Origin: Sphingorhabdus lacus | GTDB taxonomy: Bacteria; Pseudomonadota; Alphaproteobacteria; Sphingomonadales; Sphingomonadaceae | Direction: 5' to 3' | NCBI RefSeq assembly: GCF_009768975.1 | Contig: NZ_CP035733.1 | Span: forward strand, 2,232,001 to 2,296,000 | DNA length: 64,000 nucleotides | Shown: positions 33,934-44,642 of the stretch, in pieces | Position numbering within the stretch: the stretch's first letter is position 1 | Layout: every line of letters begins with the position of its first letter | Notes under the pieces: generated by a model | What the model was told of the DNA's origin: nothing | Seen by the model: the letters and a program-made list of their open reading frames with translations, nothing else | Databases searched by the model: none | Position numbers and translations under genes: made by a program

Positions 33934-34587
33934 TTATAATTGAGACAAGAGGTCGTTATCGGTTGGCTCCTTCGCGATCCGGATATTCGCCCAGCCAGAA
34001 CCCGCAGCCTGCGCGATTTTTTCGGACAATGCGCCGATTGAAATCGCGTTCTTTTGAAGCTGAACATCTTCAACCAAAGAAGTGAAACGGGATGCAGCGC
34101 GGGCGGAATGTAACAGAACATAGTCTGCTTCCATAAGTGTTTCGTGGAAATCATCGGGAATGGGCAAGGCGGCGCTGCGGTAAACAATTCGGCAGTCAAT
34201 ATGCAGATCTGGCGGCGGCGCAAAAGATGTCCGGTCTTCTCCTGCAAGCCAAAGCAGCCGGCGGGCGTCAACCTGCTCCAGAAGGCTCTCGATCCCGGCG
34301 GAGCCTACTTGCCGCACGTCGAAACCAACACTCTGCGCATATTCCGCGCTATTCTGCCCGACGGCAAAAAGCGGCAAGCCGGTCAATAGCGGCAACTTGT
34401 CCCCTGCATAACGCAGTGCATTTGCGCTGGTCAGCAACAGCCCGTCAAAATCATCGATTTTGGGCAGATCCCACGCGACAGCGTGCGTTGCGAAGAGAGG
34501 CATACAGACCGCCAGATGTCCGGCGGCAGTTACGCGGGCGGCTGTAGCATCGGCTCCCGGTTGGGGGCGGACAATCAGAAGTTTCAC
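33934..34587 (-). CDS. hemD: Uroporphyrinogen-III synthase HemD
   Basis: A 217-residue two-lobed protein of HemD type: VRPQPGADATAARVTAAGHL at the start, LLLTSANALRYAG, LFAVGQNSAEYAQSVGFDV and DYVLLHSARAASRFTSL. It cyclises hydroxymethylbilane to uroporphyrinogen III in tetrapyrrole synthesis. Start GTG 34587 overlaps the hemC stop by four bases, so the two are coupled. Confidence 0.9.
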   Translation of the reverse strand: MKLLIVRPQPGADATAARVTAAGHLAVCMPLFATHAVAWDLPKIDDFDGLLLTSANALRYAGDKLPLLTGLPLFAVGQNSAEYAQSVGFDVRQVGSAGIESLLEQVDARRLLWLAGEDRTSFAPPPDLHIDCRIVYRSAALPIPDDFHETLMEADYVLLHSARAASRFTSLVEDVQLQKNAISIGALSEKIAQAAGSGWANIRIAKEPTDNDLLSQL

Positions 34588-35522
34588 GGCGTGAACAAAT
34601 GCCGCAGACGTTCGCTGGATTTTTCCAGAAGCGCATGTGCAAGCCGCGCCGGGCCGTCCGCGTCATCTGCCGCAAATTCCAAGACATCGCTTTGGCGTTC
34701 GCTGCCGTCTTCAGCCAAAATCTCACCACGCAACATGATTTTGTCCGCATTGCAGGTAGCATGCGCTGCAACCGGGGAGTGGCAGTTGCCACCCAATGCT
34801 TCAAGGAACGCCCGTTCCGCTGTTACGGCGGCAAAGGTCGCCAGATGGTTTACTGCCTGCAAAAACACGGCAAGCTCCCCCCGCTCAGCCAAATGATCGA
34901 TGCCAATGGCACCCTGTGCCGCAGCCGGGAGCATCGTTTCGAGCGACAGACTGGTGCCGACATCCGGTTGGCCCAGGCGATCAAGCCCAGCCGCTGCCAA
35001 AAGCGTTGCGTCAAAGTCACCTGCGGCCACCTGTGCCATGCGTGTCGCGACATTCCCGCGAATTGGAACAGTGACAAGGTCGGGCCGCATGGCCTTTAGC
35101 TGCGCCGCACGGCGGGGGCTGGACGTGCCGACTATAGCCTGATGCCGAAGCTCATCGAGGCTCGCCACACCAATCAGCCGGTCACGTACATCCGCCCGTG
35201 GCAACATGGCGGACAGGACAAACATCGGCGATCGAACAGTTTCAACATCTTTCATGGAGTGGACCGCGATATCGATATCGTCTTCGACCAAAGCGCGCTC
35301 CAGCTCTTTGGTCCATAGCGCTTTGCCGCCGATTTCAGCCAAGGGGCGGTCCTGTATCTTGTCTCCACTCGACAGCATGGGCACCAGAATGACCGCATCT
35401 TCGTCCAAGCCATGGGCCTGCCTGATTGCGGCTGCTGCCATCTCGGCCTGCGCCAAAGCGAGGGGGGAGCGCCGCGTTCCGATGCGCAAGGGGCTTTGTG
35501 AAGTAAATTCAGGGACCGTCAT
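34584..35522 (-). CDS. hemC: Porphobilinogen deaminase HemC
   Basis: A 312-residue enzyme of expected length. It has IGTRRSPLALAQAEMA, FTKELERALVEDDIDIAVHSMKD in part, GTSSPRRAAQLKAMRPDL and the dipyrromethane-cofactor cysteine in ALGGNCHSPVAAHA. It joins four porphobilinogens to hydroxymethylbilane. It is divergent from tsaD with only 42 bases between, a common alphaproteobacterial order. Confidence 0.95.
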   Translation of the reverse strand: MTVPEFTSQSPLRIGTRRSPLALAQAEMAAAAIRQAHGLDEDAVILVPMLSSGDKIQDRPLAEIGGKALWTKELERALVEDDIDIAVHSMKDVETVRSPMFVLSAMLPRADVRDRLIGVASLDELRHQAIVGTSSPRRAAQLKAMRPDLVTVPIRGNVATRMAQVAAGDFDATLLAAAGLDRLGQPDVGTSLSLETMLPAAAQGAIGIDHLAERGELAVFLQAVNHLATFAAVTAERAFLEALGGNCHSPVAAHATCNADKIMLRGEILAEDGSERQSDVLEFAADDADGPARLAHALLEKSSERLRHLFTP

Positions 35523-35564
35523 GCCGCTTGTTCATAACGAGGCAGGCACCTATGGGAAAGGGCA

Positions 35565-36599
35565 ATGGCAATTATTTTAGGTCTTGAATCAAGCTGCGAC
35601 GAGACGGCCGCGGCAATCGTGCGTTCGGACCGCACGATTTTGGCGCATGCGCTCGCCGGACAAGAGGACCATCATCGCGCTTTTGGCGGTGTCGTCCCGG
35701 AGATTGCAGCCCGCGCGCATGCCGAATTAATGACGCCACTTGTGCAGGCTGCACTTGCTGACGCGGGCATGACCCTGGACGATATCGATGCGATTGCAGC
35801 AACCGCAGGCCCCGGTTTGATCGGCGGCGTGATGGTTGGACTGGTAACCGCGAAGGCGTTGGCCATGGCAACGGACAAGCCTCTGATCGCGGTCAACCAT
35901 CTGGAGGGACATGCGCTTTCGCCTCGTCTGGTCGATGCCGATCTTGCATTTCCCTATTTGCTTTTGCTGGTGTCGGGAGGCCATTGCCAATTGTTGCGCG
36001 TCAACGGGGTTGGCGATTATAACCGGCTGGCGACGACCATCGATGACGCTGTGGGCGAAGCGTTCGACAAAACCGCAAAGATTCTGGGGCTGGGTTTCCC
36101 CGGCGGCCCTGCCGTCGAGCGGGCCGCGGCAAACGGAGAAGCCGGTGCAGTCCCCTTACCAAGGCCATTGAAAGGTGCCGACGAGCCGCATTTCTCATTT
36201 GCGGGGCTGAAAAGTGCGGTGCTGCGTGCGCATGAAACGGGACAATATAGGGTGGAGGATATTGCGGCCTCCTTCCAGCAAGCAGTCGTCGACTGTCTCT
36301 TGGACAGGCTACGCTATTCGGTCGATCGTATGGAATCCCTACCCGCATTGGTGGTCGCTGGAGGAGTGGCGGCCAATGGGGCGATACGGACGATGTTGGC
36401 CGATTTTGCCACAGCAAGAGGCATGCGCTTCGTTGCGCCTCCTTTATGGCTGTGCACCGACAACGGCGCGATGATCGCATGGGCCGGAGCGGAACGTTTT
36501 GCAGCCGGACTGATCGACGGGCTGGACTTTGTTGCGCGCCCGCGCTGGCCCTTAGACCCGAACGCTGCCCCGGCGAGGGGCGCTGGAGTAAAAGCATGA
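35565..36599 (+). CDS. tsaD: tRNA N6-adenosine threonylcarbamoyltransferase TsaD
   Basis: A 344-residue Kae1/TsaD protein. [14 protein letters not shown], the metal ligands in [10 protein letters not shown] (HxxxH), [36 protein letters not shown] in part and [13 protein letters not shown] are all intact. With TsaB, TsaC and TsaE it makes the t6A modification of ANN-decoding tRNAs. GGGAAAGGG precedes the ATG. Its TGA overlaps the gpsA ATG. Confidence 0.97.
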   Translation: MAIILGLESSCDETAAAIVRSDRTILAHALAGQEDHHRAFGGVVPEIAARAHAELMTPLVQAALADAGMTLDDIDAIAATAGPGLIGGVMVGLVTAKALAMATDKPLIAVNHLEGHALSPRLVDADLAFPYLLLLVSGGHCQLLRVNGVGDYNRLATTIDDAVGEAFDKTAKILGLGFPGGPAVERAAANGEAGAVPLPRPLKGADEPHFSFAGLKSAVLRAHETGQYRVEDIAASFQQAVVDCLLDRLRYSVDRMESLPALVVAGGVAANGAIRTMLADFATARGMRFVAPPLWLCTDNGAMIAWAGAERFAAGLIDGLDFVARPRWPLDPNAAPARGAGVKA

Positions 36600-37591
36600 G
36601 TGAATCGCGATATCCTGTCGGAATAGTGGGCGGAGGCGCGTGGGGCACGGCTTTGGCATCGGTCATGGCGCAGATCCATCCGGAAGTCCTCATTTGGGCG
36701 CGGGAAATCGATGTCGTCACCGCGATAAACGAAACGCATGAAAATAGTCTGTTCCTGCGCGGATTGAAGCTTGCATCCAATATCCGGGCTACGGGTGATT
36801 TGGCCGCCATGGAAGCATGTGGTGCGCTTCTGATCGTCACACCTGCCCAACATGTCCGCGCGACCCTTGCCGCACTTCCGCGGACGGATGCGCCCCTGTT
36901 GCTCTGCGCAAAGGGTATAGAGGCGGGCACAGAAATGCTGATGTCCGATATCGCTGCTGAGGTGAGGCCTGAAAACCCCCTTGCCGTGCTATCCGGCCCC
37001 ACCTTTGCGCATGAAGTGGCCGCCGGAAAGCCGACCGCCATCACGCTTGCCACAGCCAACCAGGACATGGGCGCCATGTTGATGCGCTTGATTGCTGCAC
37101 CCCATTTCCGGCCCTATTGGTCCGAAGATGTTACGGGTGCCGAGATTGGCGGAGCGGTAAAAAATGTTCTCGCGATCGGCTGCGGCGTTGTCGATGGAGC
37201 AGGCCTGGGCCTTAACGCGCGCGCCTCTCTGATCGCGCGCGGATTTGCGGAAATCCAGCGTTATGGCCTCGCCCGCGGCGCGCGGCCCGAAACGCTTGCC
37301 GGGCTCTCCGGATTGGGCGATTTGGTGCTGACGTGCAGTTCGGACAATTCACGCAATTTCTCACTCGGTCGCGGATTAGGCCAAGGACTCTCGGCAGACG
37401 CCCTGCTCGCGGACCGAAACACCGTGGCCGAAGGCGCGTTTACTGCACCGGTGTTGCTGAAATCAGCCCAGCGGCTCGGCATTGAAATGCCAATTGTTGC
37501 GGCGGTGTGCGCCTTGCTGGAGGGCAAAGCAATTGTCGGTGACGTAACCGCCGCGCTGCTATCGCGTCCCCTAAAGGCCGAAAGCTGGTAA
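36596..37591 (+). CDS. gpsA: Glycerol-3-phosphate dehydrogenase GpsA
   Basis: A 331-residue NAD(P)-dependent enzyme making sn-glycerol-3-phosphate for phospholipids. The Rossmann loop [14 protein letters not shown] starts at residue 8; [17 protein letters not shown], the catalytic-lysine region [19 protein letters not shown] and [14 protein letters not shown] follow. ATG 36596 overlaps the tsaD stop by four bases. Confidence 0.96.
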   Translation: MSESRYPVGIVGGGAWGTALASVMAQIHPEVLIWAREIDVVTAINETHENSLFLRGLKLASNIRATGDLAAMEACGALLIVTPAQHVRATLAALPRTDAPLLLCAKGIEAGTEMLMSDIAAEVRPENPLAVLSGPTFAHEVAAGKPTAITLATANQDMGAMLMRLIAAPHFRPYWSEDVTGAEIGGAVKNVLAIGCGVVDGAGLGLNARASLIARGFAEIQRYGLARGARPETLAGLSGLGDLVLTCSSDNSRNFSLGRGLGQGLSADALLADRNTVAEGAFTAPVLLKSAQRLGIEMPIVAAVCALLEGKAIVGDVTAALLSRPLKAESW

Positions 37592-37635
37592 GTTGCCTGC
37601 GATTGCGCTAGCTTCCGGCCAACAGGGATGAGATA

Positions 37636-39132
37636 TTGACCGCAGTCCGGACCGATGAGGATGACATTCAGGCGCTGGCCAAGGGCGGGCGGACGAATGT
37701 TTTCGGCTTTCTCCTGCGGCTTGCCGCGCGCATCCCGTTTCTTTTCATCGCCGGTCGTCTTTACGGCCCCGAAGCCCTGGGGCGGTTTGCCTATGCGATA
37801 TTGATCGTCGAATTTGTGGCTCAATTGGCAACGCTCGGCCTGCGCCGTGGCTTGGCAGAGCTTTTGTCGCAGGGCGAACGTCCTCATTCCAATCTGGTGG
37901 CCGATGCCATGTTTTCGGCCATGCTCGCGTCTGCCCTTGGCGCCGCATTTTTGATCGCCGTTCCGCAGATCATGTTTCCGAACAGCGCGATAAATGGGCT
38001 CGACCGTTTCTTGCCCCTCGTCATTTTTGCGATCGTCGCCACCGACATCGCACTAGCTGCTTTGGCTTACCGCTTTGACATCGTATCGACGGTGCGGGCG
38101 CGCGCTATTGTCGAGCCATGGACGATCAGCATCGCGGCAGGAGCTTTCTATTTTTATTCGGCACGGGACGGCTTGATACTTGCTTATGTAGCTTCTTTGA
38201 TTGCCGCTCTGCTTTTCGCGCTCTGGCCCTTGTGGCGCAGTTACGGGATCGCCTGGGGCTGGGCACCCAGCCTGTCGCGATCCTATGTCATCGCCCGCCG
38301 CAATTTGCCGCTCGCGGCTGCGGACGCGGCGGAATGGGGCAGTCGGAGGCTGGATCTCGCTATATTGGGGCTGTTCGCATCGCCTGCAGTTGTCGGAATC
38401 TACTATGTCGCTCAGCAGGTCGCGAGCCTGCCGCAAAAGCTGAAAACCAGTTTTGACCCCATTTTAGGCCCTGTCATTACCCGCAACCTGCAGTCCAAAA
38501 ACTATGCCGAAATTGCCCGGCAGGTTGGGCAGGTCGGTTTCTGGATCATCGCCGCGCAGGCCGGTATTGCACTCGCGCTCGGTATACCGGGTGAGGCCGT
38601 CATGGGACTTGTTGGGCCGGAATTTGTTGGCGGCACAGGAGCCCTTGCCTTTCTTCTGGCGGCGGAAGTAGCGGCGGCGACGGCGGTCGTCAGTGAATCC
38701 GCCCTCGTCTATATGGCACGGCACCGGAACTTGCTGATCTCGATCATGATGCTCGCCGTTCAGGCTTTGGTGAGCATCGGGCTGATCATGCTCATCCCCT
38801 ATTGGCCAATAAAGCCGTCTTATGTCGGTCTCTATCAGGCAGCGGCGGTCGCGTGCGGGTTGATGATTTCGCTCGGCATCGGCTCGATCATCAAATCTCG
38901 GTTCCTGAGCCGCCTGCTCGGCCATGGCATAAGTATCTGGCGCAGCGCCCTCGTCTTTGCCGTCATTAGCGCAGCCGGCGTGGGCATGCTGATCGTCAGC
39001 GTCCCTGCCCGCTTTGAATGGGTGGAACTGACCGTCGGCATCCCGGTCATTCTGGGCCTATATAGCTGGATAATCTGGCGGTGGGGCTTTGGCCCGGAAG
39101 ACCGGGTGCTCTTCCGCAAGAAGTCCGATTAA
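37636..39132 (+). CDS. Polysaccharide flippase (Wzx/MATE-like lipopolysaccharide biosynthesis protein)
   Basis: A 498-residue polytopic membrane protein with about 12-14 helices and the N-terminal GGRTNVFGFLLRLAARIPFLFIAGRLYGPEALGRFAYA region typical of polysaccharide-biosynthesis flippases. It likely moves an undecaprenyl-linked glycan across the inner membrane; no transferase genes are nearby to define it. TTG 37636 is the only start near AGGGATGAG. Its last four bases overlap the end of the convergent adenosine kinase gene. Confidence 0.8.
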   Translation: MTAVRTDEDDIQALAKGGRTNVFGFLLRLAARIPFLFIAGRLYGPEALGRFAYAILIVEFVAQLATLGLRRGLAELLSQGERPHSNLVADAMFSAMLASALGAAFLIAVPQIMFPNSAINGLDRFLPLVIFAIVATDIALAALAYRFDIVSTVRARAIVEPWTISIAAGAFYFYSARDGLILAYVASLIAALLFALWPLWRSYGIAWGWAPSLSRSYVIARRNLPLAAADAAEWGSRRLDLAILGLFASPAVVGIYYVAQQVASLPQKLKTSFDPILGPVITRNLQSKNYAEIARQVGQVGFWIIAAQAGIALALGIPGEAVMGLVGPEFVGGTGALAFLLAAEVAAATAVVSESALVYMARHRNLLISIMMLAVQALVSIGLIMLIPYWPIKPSYVGLYQAAAVACGLMISLGIGSIIKSRFLSRLLGHGISIWRSALVFAVISAAGVGMLIVSVPARFEWVELTVGIPVILGLYSWIIWRWGFGPEDRVLFRKKSD

Positions 39133-40124
39133 CCGAGCCTGTTGCGCACCAGCTCGGCGATATCCGCCTCAGGACGCGCGCCATAATGCGAGATGATTTC
39201 GGCGGCACATACAGCCCCCATCGTCAGGCATTCGGCCATCGGCCGGTTTTGCGCGATACCTGCAAAGACGCCAGCCGCGAATAGATCACCTGCGCCAGTT
39301 GTATCGACCAAGCGTGAAACGGGCTCAGCCGCCACTGTTGTTCGCACGCCATTCTCGACGGCAATCGCCCCATGTTCGCCACGTGTGCATACGAGAAGAG
39401 GAACCTTGGCCGCGATTGCCGCGACCGATGCTTCAAAATCATCGCTGCCATGCAACGCGCAGATTTCGACTTCATTTGCGAACAGGATATCGATGCGACC
39501 CGCTTCCATTTCGGCAAGAAAATCGGGTCCGTGCCGCGAGATAACAAACGCATCCGAGAGCGTCAGTGCCACCTTGCGTCCCGCAGCGCGCGCCACGTCG
39601 ATGGCGGTCCGCATGGCCGCACGCGGCTCCTCGGGATCCCACAAATAGCCTTCGAGATACAGGATCGCAGCGCTCTCGATCAGGTCTTTGTCGATCAAAC
39701 GTGCAGGCAGATATTGCGAGGCGCCCAGGAAGGTGTTCATGGTACGCTGGGCATCGGGAGTCACCAGAATATAGCAGCAGGCCGTAGCCGGAGCACCATC
39801 ACGCGCCGGAATGTCAAAATGGATCCCACCTGCGCGGATATCGTGCGCGAACACATTGCCCAACTGGTCATTTGCGACCTGACCGATAAATGCGGTTTTA
39901 TGCCCCAAGCGCGCCAGGCCCGCCAAAGTGTTGGCCGCCGAGCCACCACTGATTTCACGTGCAGGTCCCATATGGTCGTAAAGCGCCTTGGCGCGATCTT
40001 CGTCGATCAGCTGCATACTGCCTTTGGTGAGGCCCTGTTCGGTGATGAAGCTATCATCGGTGTCGGCGATAATATCCACAATCGCGTTACCAATTGCGAG
40101 CACGTCAAAGCGAATTTCAGTCAT
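39129..40124 (-). CDS. Adenosine kinase (PfkB family)
   Basis: A 331-residue ribokinase-family enzyme close to bacterial adenosine kinases. It has DVLAIGNAIVDIIADTDD, GGSAANTLAGLARLG (substrate glycines), TFLGASQYL and the anion-hole/catalytic LVDTTGAGDLFAAGVFAG (Asp base). It phosphorylates adenosine to AMP in purine salvage. It stands alone, convergent with the flippase. Confidence 0.92.
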   Translation of the reverse strand: MTEIRFDVLAIGNAIVDIIADTDDSFITEQGLTKGSMQLIDEDRAKALYDHMGPAREISGGSAANTLAGLARLGHKTAFIGQVANDQLGNVFAHDIRAGGIHFDIPARDGAPATACCYILVTPDAQRTMNTFLGASQYLPARLIDKDLIESAAILYLEGYLWDPEEPRAAMRTAIDVARAAGRKVALTLSDAFVISRHGPDFLAEMEAGRIDILFANEVEICALHGSDDFEASVAAIAAKVPLLVCTRGEHGAIAVENGVRTTVAAEPVSRLVDTTGAGDLFAAGVFAGIAQNRPMAECLTMGAVCAAEIISHYGARPEADIAELVRNRLG

Positions 40125-40197
40125 ATAATATCCTGTTTGCGGTCCGGCGCGCCCTAGTGGGATTGGACATTTCGAGCAAGCGCTTTAGAGTGGAGCG

Positions 40198-40863
40198 ATG
40201 ATCCAAGCACTTATGTTGTCGTTCCAAAGCCTGACGGACCGACGTGTTGCACTCCTGTTGGCCAAGGTTATCGCCCTTACGCTTGCCGCATTTGTCCTGT
40301 TAGGCATCGGCCTTTGGTATGGCATGAGTGCCTTGTTCGTCTGGTTTAATCTGACCGACGACGGAACCTGGTCCGTGTTGCTGTCCGTGGCATTATCCCT
40401 GTTAAGCGCAATCTTGCTGTTCCGGGTCGTTGCGGTTGCCATGACCTGGATTTTTGCGGACGATATTATCGACGCGGTCGAAGATCGCCATTACCCACAG
40501 CATGCCGACATGGGCAAACGACCCGGTCTTGCAACCGGGATGCAGATGGCGGTCCGCTCTGTTGTACGGGTTATCCTGTATAACCTGCTGGCGCTGCCGA
40601 TTTATGTGGCGCTGCTCTTCACCGGAATTGGCACTGCCATTGCCTTCCTGTTGGTCAACGCGCTGTTGCTGGGTCGTGATCTGGAAGACATGCTGATCGC
40701 CCGTCACGGCAAGGATCATGGTGCCATCCGCAAGCTGCCCCGCTTGCTCCTTGGGCTTTTGGGGACCGCAGGAATGATGGTCCCGATCCTCAACCTTTTT
40801 GTACCCGTTCTGGCGACCGCCATGGCGGTCCATATGGTCCATTCGGGAATTGCCAGACTGTGA
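40198..40863 (+). CDS. EI24/CysZ-like membrane protein
   Basis: A 221-residue integral membrane protein with about four to five helices and the EI24 (CysZ) family middle region (VEDRHYPQHADMGKRPG, RVILYNLLALPIYVALLFTGIG) followed by NALLLGRDLEDMLIARHG. CysZ imports sulfate in enterobacteria; sphingomonad members are not characterised. Its end overlaps the GTG of the lipoprotein gene (GTGA). Confidence 0.82.
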   Translation: MIQALMLSFQSLTDRRVALLLAKVIALTLAAFVLLGIGLWYGMSALFVWFNLTDDGTWSVLLSVALSLLSAILLFRVVAVAMTWIFADDIIDAVEDRHYPQHADMGKRPGLATGMQMAVRSVVRVILYNLLALPIYVALLFTGIGTAIAFLLVNALLLGRDLEDMLIARHGKDHGAIRKLPRLLLGLLGTAGMMVPILNLFVPVLATAMAVHMVHSGIARL

Positions 40864-41243
40864 AATATATATTGCCTCTTCTGTTGAGCATTGCGGTTGC
40901 CGGATGTGCATCGGCACCGACACCCGCGCCGCGTCCGCAAACACCGGCCGAGCGCCCTGCATCCGCCTTTCCCGTTCGCCCCGTCCTTGAAAAAAGAGGA
41001 CTGGAGGCTGTGATGGGGAAGGATATCGCAACGTTGAAACGCCTTTTTGGCGAACCCCGCCTCGACATAGTCGAGGTCTATGGCCGCAAGCTGCAGTTTA
41101 CAGGCAAAGCCTGCGTTCTGGACGCCTTTCTTTATCCCGACGGAAAAGGCGGAACCGAAATCGTAACACATATCGATGCGCGCCGCAGTGACGGCGCAGA
41201 AGTCGACCGCGCATCCTGTGTTGAAGCGCTAAGCCGACGTTAA
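40860..41243 (+). CDS. Small lipoprotein of unknown function
   Basis: A 127-residue protein with a lipobox signal (LLSIAVAGC, Cys at about residue 16), a Pro-rich spacer and a compact domain ([40 protein letters not shown] in part). The domain resembles small outer-membrane assembly-like modules that follow RLFGEP motifs. It starts with GTG overlapping the EI24 stop and converges with queG. Confidence 0.65.
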   Translation: MKYILPLLLSIAVAGCASAPTPAPRPQTPAERPASAFPVRPVLEKRGLEAVMGKDIATLKRLFGEPRLDIVEVYGRKLQFTGKACVLDAFLYPDGKGGTEIVTHIDARRSDGAEVDRASCVEALSRR

Positions 41244-42397
41244 GCGAATGGCGCTGAGGCGGTGTTTCCCTCCGCCCCAAAATCCCATTCCGCGCGGACA
41301 TCGGGACTATCCTCCGCAAGGGCGAACCGGGCTTTCATTTCCCCGAATTGGGCAGGCGAAAGCCGCCCCAAGGCCCAAATGGCGCTTCCCCGAACTCCGT
41401 CGTCGGGGTCACGCAACAAATGGATCACGTGCGGCAGCAACGACACATCCCCGCTATTCCCCGCTGCGATCAAGACGTTGCGTACAAAGCGGTTGCGGCC
41501 AATCCGTTTGATCGGCGATCCCGAAAACATCGCCCTGAACGCGGCATCATCCAATGTCAGCAAATCGGACAAACGCGGTGCAACCAATTCCGCCCGTGGC
41601 AGAAAGGCTTTGTGTGCGGCGGCGGCACTGGCAAATTTATTCCAGGGACAAACCGCCAGACAGTCGTCGCATCCATAAATGTGATTTCCAATCAGGGGAC
41701 GCAGCGCGCGATTGATCGGTCCTTTATGTTCGATGGTGAGATAGGAAATGCACCGACGCGCGTCGACTTTATAGGGAGCCGGAAAGGCATCGGTGGGGCA
41801 GATATCCTGACAGGCGCGGCATGATCCACATCGGTCCGACCCCGCCGCATCGGGCTCAAGTTGCGCCGTTGTATAAATTGCGCCCAAGAACAACCAGCTT
41901 CCATGCTCACGGCTGACGATATTGCTGTGCTTCCCTTGCCAGCCAAGACCGGCGGCTTCGGCCAGTGCCTTTTCCATCACCGGCGCTGTATCGACGAAAA
42001 CCTTAACCCCGACGTCCGCAGCATGGGCCAACCAGCCGGCAACACGTTTCAGCGCGCCTTTGACGACATCATGATAATCGCGTCCCTGCGCATAGATCGA
42101 AATGCGGCCACGTTCGGGATGATCCGCCAGCGCCATCGGATCGGTGGCAGGGGCATAGCTCATGCCCAACATGATAACCGACTGCACATCCGGCCAAAGT
42201 ATTTCGGGATTGGCCCTCTGGTCGGCGCGGCTTTCCATCCACAGCATTTCGCCATGGCAACCCTCGTCCAGCCATTGGCGCAGCCGCGCTCCAGCCGCGG
42301 GGGCCAAATGGCCCGGCGCGATGCCGACCGCGACGAAGCCCTCGCTCGCGGCTTTGGCTTTCAACGCGTTAACCAAATTTGTCTTGTGTCTTTTCAC
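41240..42397 (-). CDS. queG: Epoxyqueuosine reductase QueG
   Basis: A 385-residue iron-sulfur/cobalamin enzyme that performs the last step of queuosine synthesis in tRNA. Both [4Fe-4S] motifs are present ([16 protein letters not shown] and [14 protein letters not shown]), preceded by the cobalamin-binding domain ([44 protein letters not shown] in part). A PBS-type HEAT repeat ends the protein ([20 protein letters not shown]). GTG 42397 is the annotated start. Confidence 0.95.
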   Translation of the reverse strand: MKRHKTNLVNALKAKAASEGFVAVGIAPGHLAPAAGARLRQWLDEGCHGEMLWMESRADQRANPEILWPDVQSVIMLGMSYAPATDPMALADHPERGRISIYAQGRDYHDVVKGALKRVAGWLAHAADVGVKVFVDTAPVMEKALAEAAGLGWQGKHSNIVSREHGSWLFLGAIYTTAQLEPDAAGSDRCGSCRACQDICPTDAFPAPYKVDARRCISYLTIEHKGPINRALRPLIGNHIYGCDDCLAVCPWNKFASAAAAHKAFLPRAELVAPRLSDLLTLDDAAFRAMFSGSPIKRIGRNRFVRNVLIAAGNSGDVSLLPHVIHLLRDPDDGVRGSAIWALGRLSPAQFGEMKARFALAEDSPDVRAEWDFGAEGNTASAPFA

Positions 42398-42445
42398 ACG
42401 CCAACCCTATTCAGCACCTCAATCTCATCCGGGGCGCGTTTCAGA

Positions 42446-43378
42446 ATGTATGCAATCGAGGCACAGGGACTTGTCAAGCAGTTCGACGGATTTCGGGCGG
42501 TAGACGGCGTAAATCTGAAAGTTCCGTTGGGCAGCATTTTTGGTGTTTTGGGACCAAATGGTGCCGGCAAGACGACGATGTTGCGCACATTGCTCGGCAT
42601 TATTGATCCTGACGAAGGTGTGCGCACCCTGCTCGGTTCGGACCGGCCTATTACTCAGTCGCGCAATGTGGGCTATCTGCCGGAGGAGCGCGGTCTGTAT
42701 CAATCCATGCGCGCGGTCGATACCATCGCATTCATGGGCGCGCTGCGTGGCCTGTCGCTCAAGGAAGGCAAAGAGAAAGGCCGCGCGTTGCTGGAAGAGG
42801 CAGGCCTCGGCTATGCCGCCGACCGCCAGATCCGTCAGCTTTCCAAAGGCATGGCGCAAACCGTACAGTTGATGGGTACCATCGTGCATGATCCCAAGTT
42901 GATCGTGCTGGACGAACCCTTTTCAGGCCTCGACGCACTGAATCAGGCTAAGCTGGAAAAGATGATCCGTGCCCAGGCAGCAAAGGGTGTGACCGTCATT
43001 TTTTCGACCCATGTCATCGCGCACGCCGAACGGCTATGCGAACGCATCGCCATCATTGCCAAAGGCAAAATCAGTTTCGACGGGCTCGTATCCGAAGCCC
43101 GCGACCGGTTGCGCCCGCAGGTGCATCTGGAAACCGAAACGCTGGATGGTGTATGGCGCAAGGCCTTGCCTGCCGACACACGGGCCGAGGGACATTGGTG
43201 GCATTTCACCTTGCCCGAAAGCGGGGTGGAACCACTTTTGACGGCACTGGTGGAAGGTAAGGCAGGAATTAAATCCCTCTCGATTGAGCGCCCTGGCCTC
43301 CACGATGCCTTTGTTGCCATTGCCGGGGAATCGGTGGCAGCCGAAATGGATGAACCCGTAGCTGGAGAGACATTGTGA
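42446..43378 (+). CDS. ABC transporter ATP-binding protein (NatA-like)
   Basis: A 310-residue ATPase: Walker A GPNGAGKTTM, signature RQLSKGMAQTVQL, Walker B KLIVLDEPFSGLD, and the His switch in FSTHVIAHAE, followed by a ~90-residue C-terminal DUF4162-like extension. It pairs with the ABC-2 permease starting four bases before its end (GTGA overlap). NatA-type systems export small cations, antibiotics or lipids. ATG 42446 matches the family N-terminus. Confidence 0.92.
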   Translation: MYAIEAQGLVKQFDGFRAVDGVNLKVPLGSIFGVLGPNGAGKTTMLRTLLGIIDPDEGVRTLLGSDRPITQSRNVGYLPEERGLYQSMRAVDTIAFMGALRGLSLKEGKEKGRALLEEAGLGYAADRQIRQLSKGMAQTVQLMGTIVHDPKLIVLDEPFSGLDALNQAKLEKMIRAQAAKGVTVIFSTHVIAHAERLCERIAIIAKGKISFDGLVSEARDRLRPQVHLETETLDGVWRKALPADTRAEGHWWHFTLPESGVEPLLTALVEGKAGIKSLSIERPGLHDAFVAIAGESVAAEMDEPVAGETL

Positions 43379-44601
43379 AAGAGATTTTCCGCGCTGCGAT
43401 GGTTATCGCCCGCCGCGACTTCACGGCAATCATCTATTCCAAAGCCTTTATCTTTTTCCTGCTGGGCCCCTTCTTCCCGGTTCTGGTAGGCATCGCCGCG
43501 GGAAATCTCGGCGGACAGATTGCACGCGAAGCCGCACAACCTGTGGTCGGGCTTGCCATGGTCCAATCGGATTCCGAAAAATTGTTGAAAGCGCGTGAAA
43601 CGCTCGCGGTTAATATGGGCGAGAGCTACTTCACCCAGATGAAAATTGTAGGCGATCCTGCGCGCGACGGGGCCACGAACCCCCAAGATTATCTCAAAAA
43701 GAAGGAAGATAATCTAAGCGTGGTAGTGACTGGAAGTTTGCAAGACCCCACGGTCACGGGGACAAGGAGGGCGGTCGAGAGGGAAAGCGCCGGCATCGAA
43801 TTGCTTGCGGCCTATGCCAAGAACCCTTCGGCGATGAAATTACCCGAAGCGAAAGCCGACTTCGTGGCGGAGACCGCCAATAACGACAAGCAGTTGCGGA
43901 CCGTCACCGCCCAAGGCGGGCAAATTCTGGTCTTTTTCCTGACGATGTTGCTGGCGGGCATGGTTCTATCCAATCTTGTGGAAGAGAAATCGAACAAGAT
44001 TATCGAGATATTGGCTGCCTCCATTCCCATGGAATCGGTATTCTTGGGTAAGCTGTTTGCGATGCTTGGCATGGCGCTGCTCGGCATATTTGTCTGGACG
44101 GCTGTGGGCGGGATCGGCCTTCAGGTCGCGCAAGGCATCCCCAATTTTCCCACGCCAGCGGTGGGTTGGCCGATTTTCATAACGCTGTGCTTCACCTATT
44201 TCATCATGGCCTATTTGATGCTCGGGGCGTTGTTCCTCGGAATCGGCGCAATGGCGGCAACGGTGCGCGAAGTGCAGACTATTTCGATGCCCGTGACCAT
44301 GGCGCAGCTCATCAATTTCTTTTTCGCATCCTATGCCTTGACGAAAACCGGCCAGCCGGTCGAACAATTCGCAGCAATCTTTCCGTTCAGCTCACCGTTC
44401 GCGATGATCGGCCGTGCGGCTTTGGAGCCCAATTTGTGGCATCACGGCGTAGCCATTGTCGGCCAAATCCTATTTGCCATCCTTCTGCTCCGTCTTGGGG
44501 TCGTTCTGTTCAAGCGCAACGTCATGAAGTCCGGAAATGCGGGCCGGATCAAAGATGCAGGCAAGCGCAAATTGTTCGGGCTCATCACCGTCCGGGGGTG
44601 A
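43375..44601 (+). CDS. ABC-2 type transporter permease (NatB-like)
   Basis: A 408-residue permease with one N-terminal helix (about 20-40), a large extracytoplasmic domain, and five to six C-terminal helices including NKIIEILAASIPMESVFLGKL, the typical ABC-2 coupling region. FPFSSPFAMIGRAALE and the basic tail are family-like. With the ATPase it should form a complete exporter. A P450 gene follows 92 bases later but has its own promoter-like region. Confidence 0.88.
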   Translation: MKEIFRAAMVIARRDFTAIIYSKAFIFFLLGPFFPVLVGIAAGNLGGQIAREAAQPVVGLAMVQSDSEKLLKARETLAVNMGESYFTQMKIVGDPARDGATNPQDYLKKKEDNLSVVVTGSLQDPTVTGTRRAVERESAGIELLAAYAKNPSAMKLPEAKADFVAETANNDKQLRTVTAQGGQILVFFLTMLLAGMVLSNLVEEKSNKIIEILAASIPMESVFLGKLFAMLGMALLGIFVWTAVGGIGLQVAQGIPNFPTPAVGWPIFITLCFTYFIMAYLMLGALFLGIGAMAATVREVQTISMPVTMAQLINFFFASYALTKTGQPVEQFAAIFPFSSPFAMIGRAALEPNLWHHGVAIVGQILFAILLLRLGVVLFKRNVMKSGNAGRIKDAGKRKLFGLITVRG

Positions 44602-44642
44602 ATGGTTTAAAATACGAGATCAGTTGCTTATCGAAACGGGAT